This document shows positions 1 through 9,354 of a stretch of DNA of 46,633 nucleotides, one piece after another. The position numbers and the translations under genes are program-made. This stretch comes from Methanosarcina sp. DH2 (GTDB lineage: Archaea > Halobacteriota > Methanosarcinia > Methanosarcinales > Methanosarcinaceae): assembly GCF_020804225.1 (NCBI RefSeq), contig NZ_WJBI01000010.1, positions 1-46,633 on the forward strand. The letters are read 5' to 3'. Under the pieces are notes generated by a model. That model had not been told where the DNA came from and did not search any database. It worked only from the letters and a program-made list of their open reading frames with translations. Numbering within the stretch: the first letter of the stretch is position 1; each line of letters begins with the position of its first letter.

Positions 1-658
1 AGTGAAAATAATGGAAGCGTTGATTAAGACGAAAATATAAGAAACAAAAATAGTAAGGTAAAAATTCTCAAAATGGTGTAAATTTGGGTAGAAATAAATT
101 GTGATACCTACAAAAATGAGTTAATTTGACAATGTCAAGCTAATTAGACCGAGTATATTCCAAATATCTAATTATGTCGGATCTATACGGTAATTCAAAA
201 ATCTAATTACGTCTGCGTAATATTTTTGAATCTATCCAATTCTATTCTCTGCATTTTGTGGGGCGGACACGGTGCAGAGGATTTTCCACTCTCCAATCAC
301 TTATAGGGATTAGTCACTGGGGTAGAGTCGAACATTAAAATTTTGCCTTAAGCATTCAAACTTCGATGCTGATCACAGGATGCTGCTCCTTCTGATCAAT
401 ACTGTCTATTCACTAAATATAGCGTCTAGCCAGGTCAACTCTTGTGAGGAATTTTCGCTATTTACTATTTATTGTTTAATTGCTGAGTTGACATCTAAGA
501 TTCATAAGGGTTATATTATAAAAGATTTTGCATTAATAGATAGAAAGTTGAGAAAAATAATACCTAGTATTAAAATATGTTTAAAAAATAACAAATTTTA
601 AGTAAATAACTGAAAAAAACGAAAAAGCTAACGAAAAAGCTAACGAAAGTAGATAAAA
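1..658. other. Gene-free left flank with hairpins
   Basis: AT-rich stretch downstream of gltX in which I see no convincing gene. It holds a strong palindrome at 193-231 (listed separately) and a second inverted repeat whose 7-bp arms CTCTGCA and TGCAGAG lie at about 246-252 and 272-278 around a G-rich loop. An open frame of 73 codons at 380-601 has no recognisable domain, no clear ribosome binding site and AT-driven composition, so I do not call it a gene. No tRNA T-arm signature is present. Confidence 0.4.
193..231. repeat. 39-bp near-perfect palindrome
   Basis: Outer arms ATTCAAAAAT (193-202) and ATTTTTGAAT (222-231) are a perfect 10-bp inverted repeat. Inside them ATTACG (206-211) and CGTAAT (216-221) form a further 6 bp around a TCTG loop, with CTA as a one-sided bulge. 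It could be the end of a lost mobile element, an RNA hairpin or a dimeric-protein site. The 12 bases ATCTAATTATGT just upstream (about 167-178) resemble part of it. Confidence 0.6.
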
Positions 659-686
659 GAAAAAGGGCAGTTCTCCACCCTTTTCT
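616..686 (-). terminator. Probable gltX terminator
   Basis: Read on the minus strand, a hairpin with arms built on GAAAAGGG and CCCTTTTTC (plus-strand positions about 659-667 and 678-685) starts within about 10 bases of the gltX stop. It is followed by several T-rich runs, including two copies of a 12-base unit GTTAGCTTTTTC. Hairpin plus oligo-U is a plausible archaeal termination site. Confidence 0.55.
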
Positions 687-695
687 TTCTGAGAA

Positions 696-2411
696 TCACT
701 TGTGGGCAAAATATGCCACAATTTCTTCTTCGTTCACTGCATCGATCCTGCAGAAGCCGAAACGTTCGAACTGCACGATTTTGTCAAGTTCGGCTGCAAT
801 CCCATATTCTCCAATTCCTTCGATGTCGCCTTCAGGACCTCGAACTTTCACCGGAATTCCATCAACTGGAGCCCAGTGGATGATTTTTGCTTTTGTTTTT
901 TTAAGGGTTTCAAGAGAAACATTAGAGCGTTTTGCCTGCAGCGGGGAAAGGGAAATGATTTCGATATTGCAGAAATCTTTTAAGCGGATGATGGAGCCTA
1001 CTTCCAGCTTTTCGACATCATCCTTACAGGCAAGCACTTTATTTTCTACGGCAATTTCCCTTACACCTCTTGCGTGATCGGTAGGGTGAAGCGGAAGTTT
1101 AGCAACTGTAGGCTCGGTATCAATAAGTTCCAATTCTACAGGGTCCCAGACAAAGAAATACCTGTTTGCAATGGGGTCTATGATCTTGCGGTTTTCTGCA
1201 TAGAGGGACTCCATGCTTATACTCACGTCAGTCATCCCGACTCCCATCTCTATCATGAACTTCCTGAGAGCTTCAGCCATTATTCCGCGGCGCCTGATTG
1301 CCCGGATTGTTGGCAGGCGAGGGTCATCCCAGCCGCTGTATTCTCCGGCTTCAATGGATTTGCGCAGGGTGCTTGTGCTGAACTTTCCGAACTCGTGGAT
1401 CTTGACCCTTCCCCAGTGGGTTGTTTTCGGGTACGTCCAACCGAAATACTTGTAGATATATGTCTGCCTCTTTTCACTATCTATAAGATCTTTACCCCGG
1501 ATGATGTGGGTCATGCCGAGCTCGTGGTCTTCGATAGCGCCTGCAAAATCCAGGAGGGGCCAGACAATGTATTTATTTCCAATTTCAGAGCGGGGATGGG
1601 ACATTTTTCTAATCCTGAATGCCCCCCAGTCCCTCAGAGCAGGGTCTTTATGGTCTATATCTGTCTTTATACGCAGTACAGCCTGCTGGTCTTCATATTC
1701 CCCGGCAAGCATCTTTTCCCAGTGCCTGAGGTTTTCTTCCGGGCTTTCATCCCTGTGCGGGCAGGCCTGTTTGGCATCCTTTAACTGCTTGAAATCTTCT
1801 CCTTTACAGAAACAGACATAGGCTTTACCCATCTCAATCAGCTTTTTTGCATAATCGTAATAGACAGGGAAATGGTCAGAGGCGTATACGACCTGGTCAG
1901 GCACAACCCCGAGCCATTTGAAGTCGTCCAGGTACCATTCATAGGCTTCAAGCATGGGGCGCTTTATATCAGGATCAGTATCGTCAAAACGCAGGATAAA
2001 CTTGCCTTTGTATATCTTTACGTACTCGGAATTGACTACCATGCCCCTTGCACTCCCCATAGTTGCGGGCCCGTTGGGGTTAGGGGCAAACCGCATCACT
2101 ACCTTACCGGCTTCTGCCCCTTCAAGGGGTTTTAAACCTTTGTCAGGCTCTTTCTTTACACTCAGGGCTTCTATAAGCTCGGGGGCAATTTCTGACAGCC
2201 GGGCTTCCCAGGCTTCGGGGCTCCCTTTAGCAATTTCGGAAACAATAGTTTCAAGGGCAATGGATACCCCATTGGGGTCAGCCCGTAGCTGGGGGTATTC
2301 CCCCATCACTTTGCCCATTACAGCTTTGGGCTGGGGGGCTTTTCCGTATTTTACAGCGTTTTGAAGAGCGTATTTTTCGATTATTTTAATATCTTCAGGA
2401 CCTAAGGTCAT
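696..2411 (-). CDS. gltX: Glutamyl-tRNA synthetase, archaeal type
   Basis: Class I aminoacyl-tRNA synthetase that charges tRNA-Glu with glutamate (571 aa, normal for the archaeal/eukaryal GlnRS-like GluRS). The Rossmann-fold start is visible as RFAPNPNGPATMGSARG (about residues 107-123), where the HIGH motif is replaced by TMGS. The KMSKS-equivalent is KFSTSTLRKS (about 343-352). A beta-barrel anticodon-binding region fills the C-terminal third. The ATG has GGAG about 9 nt upstream. It is the last gene of the heme cluster, which fits metabolically: Glu-tRNA is both a translation substrate and the substrate of HemA encoded upstream. The degenerate HIGH motif is, as far as I recall, shared by Methanosarcina GluRS and is not a defect. 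Confidence 0.96.
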   Translation of the reverse strand: MTLGPEDIKIIEKYALQNAVKYGKAPQPKAVMGKVMGEYPQLRADPNGVSIALETIVSEIAKGSPEAWEARLSEIAPELIEALSVKKEPDKGLKPLEGAEAGKVVMRFAPNPNGPATMGSARGMVVNSEYVKIYKGKFILRFDDTDPDIKRPMLEAYEWYLDDFKWLGVVPDQVVYASDHFPVYYDYAKKLIEMGKAYVCFCKGEDFKQLKDAKQACPHRDESPEENLRHWEKMLAGEYEDQQAVLRIKTDIDHKDPALRDWGAFRIRKMSHPRSEIGNKYIVWPLLDFAGAIEDHELGMTHIIRGKDLIDSEKRQTYIYKYFGWTYPKTTHWGRVKIHEFGKFSTSTLRKSIEAGEYSGWDDPRLPTIRAIRRRGIMAEALRKFMIEMGVGMTDVSISMESLYAENRKIIDPIANRYFFVWDPVELELIDTEPTVAKLPLHPTDHARGVREIAVENKVLACKDDVEKLEVGSIIRLKDFCNIEIISLSPLQAKRSNVSLETLKKTKAKIIHWAPVDGIPVKVRGPEGDIEGIGEYGIAAELDKIVQFERFGFCRIDAVNEEEIVAYFAHK

Positions 2412-2563
2412 AAAAACTTCTCCGGAAGTAAACCTTGATTAAATAATCACTGGATAAGATGAGAATATTACGCGAGTTAAACTGTATGGATAAACCCGCG
2501 GTAAGGTGGGCAGCTCCATTAGCTACACTGAATTCGATGATTGCAGGAAAAACATGTAAATAG

Positions 2564-2575
2564 GGTTATAAAAAG
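2564..2575 (-). promoter_or_regulatory. TATA-like box upstream of gltX
   Basis: On the minus strand CTTTTTATAACC lies about 155 bp before the gltX ATG and about 90 bp after the stop of the HTH gene. It would start a transcript near 2540 with a leader of roughly 130 nt. It suggests gltX has its own promoter in addition to any read-through. Inferred from sequence only. Confidence 0.4.
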
Positions 2576-2666
2576 CCACCGAAGCCCGGAACTCCACAGA
2601 AAGAACCGAGAAAAAAATATGATAACAAAAAAGCACATCCGTAAAAGGCTTTTAAGGGCAAAGCCT

Positions 2667-2972
2667 TTACTTCGGAATGGAGGCTTCAATTTCCCGGATG
2701 AGAATTATTTTTTCATTGATTTTGCCCAGATCTCGTTCAAAGTCCTGCAAGAATTTAGGGACAGCATCCCCTGGCACGGCACCCTGAGCTGAAGGCTTGA
2801 TAAGATTTGCCTGTTCAAGGACTCTAAGGGAATAACGTACCTTATGGTTCTGCATCCCGGTAACCTCTGCAAGTTTAAGGATTCCTATGGGACCTTCTTC
2901 AATTACCTTTTTGAGCACAATCAGGTGGCGCTCTGTAAGATCAAGTTCAGTTCCAATATGCTCAAGAAGCAT
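2667..2972 (-). CDS. Small winged-helix regulator-like protein
   Basis: A 101-aa protein with a predicted winged helix-turn-helix: residues about 15-65 read as LTERHLIVLKKV..GPIGILKLAEVTG..NHKVRYSLRVLEQANLI, a MarR/ArsR-like arrangement of helix, recognition helix and wing. This resembles the archaeal predicted-regulator group COG3388. The C-terminal 35 residues look helical and may dimerise. Its start overlaps the stop of the FAH-family gene by one base (TGATG), so the two are almost certainly cotranscribed and translationally coupled. Target genes are unknown. No ligand-binding domain is present. Confidence 0.75.
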   Translation of the reverse strand: MLLEHIGTELDLTERHLIVLKKVIEEGPIGILKLAEVTGMQNHKVRYSLRVLEQANLIKPSAQGAVPGDAVPKFLQDFERDLGKINEKIILIREIEASIPK

Positions 2973-3706
2973 CAGACAACCTCGTTTCTAAGTGTTCCGA
3001 TTCCCTGGATCTCGACTTCCACGATATCTCCCCTTTGCAGTTCTCCAACTCCGGGGGGAGTACCGGTAGCGATTACATCTCCTACTTCCAGGGTCATAAT
3101 CTCGGTGATGAATTCAATAAGATGAGGAATGTCAAAAATAAGGTTTGAAGTGTTAGATTCCTGCCTGGTTTCCCCGTTTACTCTACAGACGATCTTTGCA
3201 TCGCTAACATCAATCTCTTCTGCAGAAACGATATAGGGCCCGAATGCCGCAAAGGTATCAAAACTCTTTGCCCTCGTCCACTGCCCGTCCTTTTGCTGGA
3301 TATCACGTGCAGTCACATCATTAAAGCACGTATAACCTGCAATCACGTCCTCAGCCTTTTCAGCTGAAATATTCTTGCAGCGCTTTCCGATTACGACCGC
3401 GAGTTCGGCTTCATAATCCACCCTCGAGCTGGATGCAGGGTAGATTATCTTATCTCCATGCCCTATAACTGCAGACGGAGGCTTTAAAAAGAGAATAGGG
3501 GTTTCAGGAACTTCCATGTAAAGCTCCCCGGCATGGTCCTTATAGTTCAGGCCAACACAGACGATTTTAGAGGGAAAAGAGGGCGGTAGAACGCGAAGTT
3601 CCGAAAGTTCAAATGTCCCGACAGAGATCCCTCCATTGGGATACACCTTCCCGTCTTCGATTTCTCCATAAAAAATGTTATCTCCCGACCTGAACCTTCC
3701 AATCAT
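2972..3706 (-). CDS. Fumarylacetoacetate hydrolase family protein
   Basis: A 244-aa protein of the FAH/2-hydroxyhepta-2,4-diene-1,7-dioate isomerase family (FAHD1/YcgM-like). A short N-terminal domain is followed by the catalytic core: VGLNYKDHAGE, the metal-binding DYEAELAVVIGK, the GYTCFNDVTARDIQ segment, and GDVIATGTPPGVG near the C-terminus. Family members are Mg2+-dependent C-C hydrolases or decarboxylases such as acylpyruvases and oxaloacetate decarboxylases. The substrate cannot be told from the sequence. It sits 77 bp after pyrK and one base overlaps the HTH gene, so it probably belongs to the pyr/hem transcription unit without an obvious metabolic link. Confidence 0.88.
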   Translation of the reverse strand: MIGRFRSGDNIFYGEIEDGKVYPNGGISVGTFELSELRVLPPSFPSKIVCVGLNYKDHAGELYMEVPETPILFLKPPSAVIGHGDKIIYPASSSRVDYEAELAVVIGKRCKNISAEKAEDVIAGYTCFNDVTARDIQQKDGQWTRAKSFDTFAAFGPYIVSAEEIDVSDAKIVCRVNGETRQESNTSNLIFDIPHLIEFITEIMTLEVGDVIATGTPPGVGELQRGDIVEVEIQGIGTLRNEVV

Positions 3707-3783
3707 AGCTTTGCCTTCCTTATTCTATTTTCGAGGAGCTTTTTACCTGCTCTCTTTCATTTTTTAAAAGGATATATCGAAAC

Positions 3784-4563
3784 TTAAATTTTAACTCTTC
3801 GCCCACTGGCATCCCGTGAATATTTTCCGAGCTCAGAACCAATTAGTTGAACCCCGGAAAACACAGGCCCGTCCTTGCAAACCCGAAGACCGGACTGGTC
3901 TATGCAGCATGCCCCGCAGACTCCGATGCCGCATTTAAAATAGCGGTGGAGGCTGAACTCTGACTTTTCCAGAACCTGTCTCTCTTCCAGGAGCCTGAAA
4001 ACCGAAGACATCATTATTTCAGGACCACAGACTGCAATTCTGTCATAGGCTGCGACATCAAGGTTTTTGAGGACATCGGTCACAAATCCTTTAACTCCTT
4101 TTGAGCCGTCGTCGGTAGAGACATAAACCTTTCCAAGGGCTTCAAATCTACCCTCAAAAAGCAGGTCTCCGGCGCTCCGTGCTCCAAGAATTGTATTCAC
4201 TTCAGCACCTGCAGCACAGGCTGCCTCGGCATAGGGCGACAGGGGAGCAGCTCCGACCCCTCCAGCTATAACAAGTACTTTTTCACCTTTAGCAGGAAGG
4301 GTAAAGCCCTTTCCGAATGGGCCCCTGAGCCCGAAAGAATCTCCTTCTTTTAACTCAAAGAGCTTTGAGGTTGCCTCCCCTACCTTCTGGACAGTTATGG
4401 AGTTATTTCTGGAGAGGCCCATGGGAACTTCGTCCACGCCCCTGATCCAGACCATCACAAACTGGCCTGGCTTCATGTCCTTAAACATGTGGTTAAAGAA
4501 AAAAGTCCTGACAGCAGGAGATTCTTCAGTTATCTGTGTTATTGTAGCATTAAGAGGAAGCAT
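3784..4563 (-). CDS. pyrK: Dihydroorotate dehydrogenase electron-transfer subunit
   Basis: PyrK, the FAD- and 2Fe-2S-binding subunit that passes electrons from dihydroorotate oxidation in PyrD to NAD+ or another acceptor (259 aa). A ferredoxin-reductase-type flavin domain comes first, then a nucleotide-binding domain with [11 protein letters not shown]. The C-terminal cluster ligands are in [13 protein letters not shown]...RVCKDGP, giving the C-x4-C-x2-C-x(n)-C pattern of PyrK. The ATG overlaps the pyrD stop by one base (TGATG), so the heterotetramer subunits are translationally coupled. Confidence 0.95.
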   Translation of the reverse strand: MLPLNATITQITEESPAVRTFFFNHMFKDMKPGQFVMVWIRGVDEVPMGLSRNNSITVQKVGEATSKLFELKEGDSFGLRGPFGKGFTLPAKGEKVLVIAGGVGAAPLSPYAEAACAAGAEVNTILGARSAGDLLFEGRFEALGKVYVSTDDGSKGVKGFVTDVLKNLDVAAYDRIAVCGPEIMMSSVFRLLEERQVLEKSEFSLHRYFKCGIGVCGACCIDQSGLRVCKDGPVFSGVQLIGSELGKYSRDASGRRVKI

Positions 4564-5468
4564 CAGACCATCTCATGGGCAAGCCCTATAATTTTCTTTA
4601 TATCCGAATAACCTTTCCTCTCGAGGAAAGCTTCTATCCCTTCACCGATTTCAGAGAATACATCCACCCTGTTGTATACCGCAGACCCGACCTGAACAGC
4701 TGCTGCTCCTGCCATCATCATTTCCACAGCGTCTTCCCAGGAAGAAATCCCTCCAACTCCGATTACCGGAATTTCGAGGGCGGTGTAAAGGTCATAAACG
4801 CATTTGACAGCTACTGGCTTGACAGCTTTTCCGGAAAGCCCTCCTGAGCGGTTTCCAAGAACAGGGTATCCGGATTCAATGTCAATAGCCATTCCTTTTA
4901 AAGTATTGATTGCAACGACAGCATCCGCGCCCCCGGATTCTGCTGCATTTCCGATGCATGTGATATCTGCAACATTGGGTGTCAGCTTAACCCAGACAGG
5001 AACATTAACAACATCCTTAACCGCCGCTGTAACTGCCTCTACCAGGCAGGGGTTCGAACCTATTGCAGCCCCGTACCCTTCGGCATGCGGGCAACTCACA
5101 TTAAGCTCGAAAGCGTCAGGCTTTGCAGGAAGCAGGCCCTCTGCAACTTCAGCAAACTCAGAGGGATTTCCGCCGAAAATGCTTGCAATTACAGGCGCTT
5201 CAGAGTTCTTTTTTGCAAACTCGAGCTCCTGCAGGAAGCCGGTATAGGAAGGGTTCGGAAGCCCCATTGCATTTAAAAAGCCGCAGTCCAGCCTGACCAT
5301 GCTGGGGTTGGAGTGTCCGGTCTTAGGAGCAGGACCTATGGATTTGGTCACAACTGCGCCTGCTCCCCCTTCACGCGCGACTCTGTAGAGGGAAGCGCCG
5401 GTGGTCCCGAGCACCCCGGCTGCAAGAATGGTCGGGTTTTTTAATTTAAGTCCGGTGAGAGTATACAT
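4563..5468 (-). CDS. pyrD: Dihydroorotate dehydrogenase, class 1B catalytic subunit
   Basis: FMN-dependent oxidation of dihydroorotate to orotate in pyrimidine synthesis. A TIM-barrel protein of 301 aa from the start chosen here. Key motifs are [10 protein letters not shown], the active-site [11 protein letters not shown], with Cys as base as in class 1B enzymes, and [19 protein letters not shown] for FMN phosphate binding. The frame stays open for 24 codons upstream (to 5540, overlapping hemC). I chose the ATG at 5468 because it starts [12 protein letters not shown], like family members, and has GGAG 8 nt upstream. It lies 37 bp after hemC and is coupled to pyrK. Confidence 0.95.
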   Translation of the reverse strand: MYTLTGLKLKNPTILAAGVLGTTGASLYRVAREGGAGAVVTKSIGPAPKTGHSNPSMVRLDCGFLNAMGLPNPSYTGFLQELEFAKKNSEAPVIASIFGGNPSEFAEVAEGLLPAKPDAFELNVSCPHAEGYGAAIGSNPCLVEAVTAAVKDVVNVPVWVKLTPNVADITCIGNAAESGGADAVVAINTLKGMAIDIESGYPVLGNRSGGLSGKAVKPVAVKCVYDLYTALEIPVIGVGGISSWEDAVEMMMAGAAAVQVGSAVYNRVDVFSEIGEGIEAFLERKGYSDIKKIIGLAHEMV

Positions 5469-5505
5469 TGAATAACTCCGTTTCCTGCCCGCAGGCAGTT
5501 TTGTA

Positions 5506-6459
5506 TCAATAATCGTAAGAATCTCCGGAATCGCATGCATCTCTGGAGATCTGAAGGAGCGCTTCTTCAGCCAGCCTCTTGCCGCCCATCTTCACAAGCC
5601 TGTGCCCGAGTTCCCTGGCTTTTTCAACACCACCCCTCATCGGGATAAACTCATCAATCCGAACATCTTCCCTGCCGTCAAGGGAAAGGACTTCAGCCCG
5701 AACATGGATTTCTTTCCTATCAGGTGTAAGCTCTGCATAGGAACCAATAGGAGTAGTACAGCCCCCTCCGAGTTCGGAAATAAGGATGCGTTCAATTTCA
5801 GTAACAATCCGGCTCTCGGTATGGTCAAGCCTGGAAACAGCGGCTTCAGCTTCAGTACCTGCTCTTGTTACAACTGCAACCGTGCCCTGGTTCGGGGAGG
5901 GGCAGAAAAAGTCAGGGGAAAGGATTTCTCCTTCAAGCTCCCAGCCCATGCGTTCAAGCCCTGCTTTTGCAAGCAGGATACCATCATACAGTCCCTCTTT
6001 AAGCTTCCTGAGCCTGGTATCGATATTGCCTCTGAGGTCCTGGGTGATAAGGTCAGGCCTGTAACGCCTGATCTGTGCAGTCCTTCTCAGGGAACTGGTG
6101 CCTATAATGGCCTGGTCGGGCAATTCGTCAAGAGTACTCCCATCGTACGTAAGCAGGATATCAAAAGGGGTATCCCGTTTCAGAACTGCAACAGTAGGAA
6201 GTACTGGCGGGCGGATCGTGGGCATATCCTTCATCGAATGGACAGCGATGTCGATTTCTCCTGAAAGCATGACATCATCCAGTTCCCGGACAAAAGCCCC
6301 GACTCCTCCGGATACGGCATGCAGAGGGCGGTCAGTAAACCGGTCTCCGCTTGTTTTTATTATCTTAATACTGGTTTCAACGCCCTGCTCTTTAAGAAGG
6401 CGGGCGACATTCTCGGTCTGGGCAAGCGCAAGCTGGCTGCCCCGGGTACCTATGATCAT
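5506..6459 (-). CDS. hemC: Hydroxymethylbilane synthase (porphobilinogen deaminase)
   Basis: Polymerises four porphobilinogens into hydroxymethylbilane, using a covalently bound dipyrromethane cofactor (317 aa). The start IGTRGSQLALAQT, the substrate-binding HSMKDMPT, the arginine-rich GTSSLRRTAQIRRYRPDL and the cofactor-attachment cysteine in LGGGCTTPIGS are all present. GAGG sits 8 nt upstream of the ATG. It lies 51 bp downstream of hemL and just before pyrD. Uroporphyrinogen-III synthase, which should act next, is not encoded in the window. Confidence 0.97.
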   Translation of the reverse strand: MIIGTRGSQLALAQTENVARLLKEQGVETSIKIIKTSGDRFTDRPLHAVSGGVGAFVRELDDVMLSGEIDIAVHSMKDMPTIRPPVLPTVAVLKRDTPFDILLTYDGSTLDELPDQAIIGTSSLRRTAQIRRYRPDLITQDLRGNIDTRLRKLKEGLYDGILLAKAGLERMGWELEGEILSPDFFCPSPNQGTVAVVTRAGTEAEAAVSRLDHTESRIVTEIERILISELGGGCTTPIGSYAELTPDRKEIHVRAEVLSLDGREDVRIDEFIPMRGGVEKARELGHRLVKMGGKRLAEEALLQISRDACDSGDSYDY

Positions 6460-6510
6460 GTGGAATCCTCAAACGTTTTCAAAGATAAATCTTGAGAGAA
6501 GATAAAATCC

Positions 6511-7785
6511 TCAGAGATTTTCCATATAAGCTTCAAGGGTCTTTTCAATGTCCTCTTCGCTGTGGGCTGCAGATATGAAGTTGGTCTCAAACTGGGACGG
6601 AGGCAGGAAGACCCCGCTTGCAAGCATCCTGTGGAAGAAAGCAAGGTAGCCTTCCTTATCGCATTTCAGGACCTCCTGGTAGTTGTGAGGCTCTGCCCCA
6701 AAGAAGATCTTGAACATGGAAGCAATTCCGCATACATTATAGTCAAGCCCTTCGTCCTCAACGATCTCTGAGAGTACAGCCCTCATGTAATCTCCGGTTG
6801 AATTCAGCTTCGCGTGAATATTTTCCTCTTTCAGGTAATCAAGCACGGCAATGCCCGCGGCCACAGAACATGGGCTCCCGCTGAAGGTTCCTGCCTGATA
6901 AACAGCTCCGGAAGGTGAGATCATTTCCATAATTTCACGGCGGCCTCCAAAGACCCCAATAGGTAGACCTCCGCCCACAATCTTTCCAAGGGTGGTCATG
7001 TCAGGCACTACCCCGAAATATTCCTGCGCCCCACCCATTGCAAGCCTGAAACCGGTAATAACCTCGTCGAAAATGAGAAGTACATCATTTTCTTCCGTGA
7101 GTTTTCTGAGTTCTTTAAGGTATCCAGGTAACGGAAGAACAGGACCTATATTCCCGAGTACGGGCTCTATTATCACTGCTGCAAGGTCGTCCCTGTTCTT
7201 TTCCACAAGCGTGGCCATTGTTTCTATATCGTTATATGGGGCCTGCAGGGTATGTTTGGTAAAATCTGCAGGGATACCGAGGGAATCAGGCTCTCCAAGG
7301 GTAGTAGCTCCTGAACCTGCCTTTACGAGCACAGCATCATGGGCGCCGTGAAACCCTCCTTCAATCTTGATGAATTTATTCTTGCGTGTAAAGCCGCGAG
7401 CGAGGCGGAGGGTGCTCATAGTAGCTTCCGTGCCTGTGGACACGAAACGGAGCATATCAATGCTGGGATAATAGCTTGCAATTTTTTCTGCAAGGGTCAC
7501 CTCAAGCTCGGTAGGAGTTCCGTAGAGCCAGCCTTTATCGAGCTGCTGTTTGATTGCCTCCTTTATTACAGGATGGTTGTGCCCGAGGATAGCAGGACCG
7601 TAGGCAAGACAGTAGTCAATATATTCATTTCCGTCAAGGTCCCTTATCTTCGAACCATCCGCAGAAGCGGTATAGAAAGGATAGGGTTTGATTGCTCTCA
7701 CCGGACTGCTAACCCCGCCCGGAATAAGGGTCTTTGCTTTCTCATACATCTGTCTGGACTTATCAAGTGTTACCTCAAACGTCAT
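6511..7785 (-). CDS. hemL: Glutamate-1-semialdehyde 2,1-aminomutase
   Basis: PLP enzyme that converts glutamate-1-semialdehyde to 5-aminolevulinate, the second step of the C5 pathway (424 aa, usual length). Signature segments are [10 protein letters not shown] near the N-terminus, [18 protein letters not shown], the PLP aspartate in [12 protein letters not shown], and the lysine in [18 protein letters not shown] that forms the Schiff base. GGTGAG is 5 nt before the ATG. It takes its substrate from HemA, encoded about 1.6 kb upstream in the same direction. Confidence 0.97.
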   Translation of the reverse strand: MTFEVTLDKSRQMYEKAKTLIPGGVSSPVRAIKPYPFYTASADGSKIRDLDGNEYIDYCLAYGPAILGHNHPVIKEAIKQQLDKGWLYGTPTELEVTLAEKIASYYPSIDMLRFVSTGTEATMSTLRLARGFTRKNKFIKIEGGFHGAHDAVLVKAGSGATTLGEPDSLGIPADFTKHTLQAPYNDIETMATLVEKNRDDLAAVIIEPVLGNIGPVLPLPGYLKELRKLTEENDVLLIFDEVITGFRLAMGGAQEYFGVVPDMTTLGKIVGGGLPIGVFGGRREIMEMISPSGAVYQAGTFSGSPCSVAAGIAVLDYLKEENIHAKLNSTGDYMRAVLSEIVEDEGLDYNVCGIASMFKIFFGAEPHNYQEVLKCDKEGYLAFFHRMLASGVFLPPSQFETNFISAAHSEEDIEKTLEAYMENL

Positions 7786-8215
7786 GGGAATCTCACCGGA
7801 TGGACTTAAATGTTCGATAAAGGACTGTAAGTAGATTAAATTGATTAGATTTTAGTAAATTAAATTGATTAAGCAAATTGAAACGGGTTTTGACTTAACC
7901 GGAAATTGAATTAAACGGAGATTTGTTAATGTTAATATATGAATGACATGAACTCCCGGGTTAATATGTAAACCTTGAAGTGAAGCAAGCTTTCGTTTTC
8001 CAGTGAGCTTCTGGATTAAGATAATGCTCTTTTCTGTGCTTCTTATTTATCTTTATAACAGAGCCTTCACCTATTAAGCAGTTATTGATGGAAACAACCA
8101 TTGAAGATAGCATACAGGCAAAAGGCAGGCTAAAAACAAAAGGTAAGAAAGGGATGCGGGAAAGAAAGCTCTGACTGAATCCCCTTAAAAGCAGAAGTGC
8201 CTGGAAAGAAAGCAG
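7786..8215. other. Spacer between hemB and hemL
   Basis: No conserved gene seen. It holds a 13-bp direct repeat (ATTAAATTGATTA at about 7836 and 7860) and a minus-strand TATA-like TTCATATATTAAC near 7933-7945 that could serve hemL. A plus-strand frame of 28 codons (8088-8174, basic, beginning METTIEDS) follows a CTTTATAAC box by about 30 bp. It is too short to call on sequence alone. Confidence 0.35.
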
Positions 8216-9190
8216 TTACTTAAGCATTCGGGCAGCATCCTTTGCAAAGTAGGTAATAATGAAATCCGCCCCTGCCCTTTTGATCGAGATCAGGGACTCG
8301 TAAATAGCTTTTTTCTCATCAATCCATCCATTAGCTGCAGCTGCCTTGATCATAGAATACTCCCCGCTTACATTGTATGCGGCTGTTGGCATTCCAAATT
8401 CACTCTTGACCCTGTATATGATATCCAGGTAGGGGAGGGCAGGCTTTACCATAAGGATATCTGCCCCTTCTGCCACATCAAGGGTTACTTCCCTGAGAGC
8501 TTCGTCGCTGTTTGCAGGGTCCATCTGGTAGGTCGAGCGGTCCCCGAAGGAATACCCCGATTCGGCAGCTTCCCTGAAAGGTCCGTAGAAACAGGAATGG
8601 TACTTTGCGGCATAGGACATAATGGGAATGTTTTCAAATCCGCTGAAATCAAGCGCCTGTCGGATTGCGTCTACCATCCCGTCCATCATTCCCGAAGGAG
8701 CCACCATATCAGCTCCGGCTTTTGCATGGCTGATGGCAATTTTTCCCAGGACTTCAAGAGTAGGGTCGTTAAGGACTTCCTTAGTCTCAAAGTCGATTAT
8801 CCCACAGTGCCCGTGGCTTGTATATTCACACATACAGATGTCAGTGATCACTACAAGCCTGTCTCCGAGTTCGGCTTTGATTCTCCTTACAGCTTCCTGA
8901 ACGACATCTGTTTCCCCACAGGAAGAGCTACCCTCAGCATCTTTAAATGCTGGCACTCCGAAAAGAATCACTGCAGGAATCCCGAGCTCTGCAATCTCTC
9001 TTGCCTCTTTTACAACCTCTGAGAGAGGAAGATTGTATATTCCCGGCATGGAAGAAATCTCAACAGGGGAATCAATATTCTCGTTCACAAAAATAGGCTG
9101 GACCAGGTCATCCACGGATAAAGTGGTCTCCCGCATAAGGTCCTTGATCTTTCCCCTTCTCAACCTTCTTAACCTGACTTCTGGAAACAT
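8216..9190 (-). CDS. hemB: Porphobilinogen synthase (ALA dehydratase)
   Basis: Condenses two 5-aminolevulinates into porphobilinogen (324 aa). The metal-binding segment [14 protein letters not shown] (about residues 117-130) carries the three cysteines typical of zinc-type enzymes. The two Schiff-base lysines are visible in [16 protein letters not shown] and [12 protein letters not shown]. The ATG has a near-perfect Shine-Dalgarno, GGAGTGATC, directly before it. It lies downstream of hemA across a 164-bp spacer with tandem repeats. Confidence 0.97.
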   Translation of the reverse strand: MFPEVRLRRLRRGKIKDLMRETTLSVDDLVQPIFVNENIDSPVEISSMPGIYNLPLSEVVKEAREIAELGIPAVILFGVPAFKDAEGSSSCGETDVVQEAVRRIKAELGDRLVVITDICMCEYTSHGHCGIIDFETKEVLNDPTLEVLGKIAISHAKAGADMVAPSGMMDGMVDAIRQALDFSGFENIPIMSYAAKYHSCFYGPFREAAESGYSFGDRSTYQMDPANSDEALREVTLDVAEGADILMVKPALPYLDIIYRVKSEFGMPTAAYNVSGEYSMIKAAAANGWIDEKKAIYESLISIKRAGADFIITYFAKDAARMLK

Positions 9191-9240
9191 GTGATCACTC
9201 CTGATTATAAACTATTTTTGAAATATGAACTGCTTTATTT

Positions 9241-9304
9241 GTGAATAGATTTATCTATGAATTGATTTATCCGTGAATTGATTTATCTGTGAATTGATTT
9301 AATC
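9241..9304. repeat. 16-bp tandem repeat, four copies
   Basis: Four head-to-tail copies of GTGAATTGATTTATCY (9241-9256, 9257-9272, 9273-9288, 9289-9304) with one or two changes each, in the hemA-hemB spacer. The units are AT-rich and could have grown by slippage. I see no hairpin in them. Confidence 0.85.
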
Positions 9305-9354
9305 TGGAAATTCTTCTGCCTGTAAATTGTTTCTTTTTTCCCGTACGCCTCAGC

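Noticed and set aside
290-335. tRNA-like T-arm near GGTAGAGTCGAAC
   Set aside because: No acceptor stem, D-arm or anticodon arm can be folded around it.
380-601. 73-codon plus-strand frame in the left flank
   Set aside because: No domain, no clear ribosome binding site and AT-driven composition. It looks like chance in low-GC DNA.
1074-1784. Long plus-strand frames opposite gltX and similar long frames opposite hemC, aroC and hemL
   Set aside because: These are antisense shadows of strongly coding genes. Only the minus-strand products show family motifs.
5469-5540. Upstream extension of pyrD overlapping hemC
   Set aside because: It lacks a ribosome binding site and family similarity, whereas the ATG at 5468 has GGAG and the expected N-terminus.
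9241-9304. Possible CRISPR-like array in the heme cluster spacers
   Set aside because: Repeats are directly adjacent without spacers, 14-22 bp long and degenerate. No cas genes are nearby.
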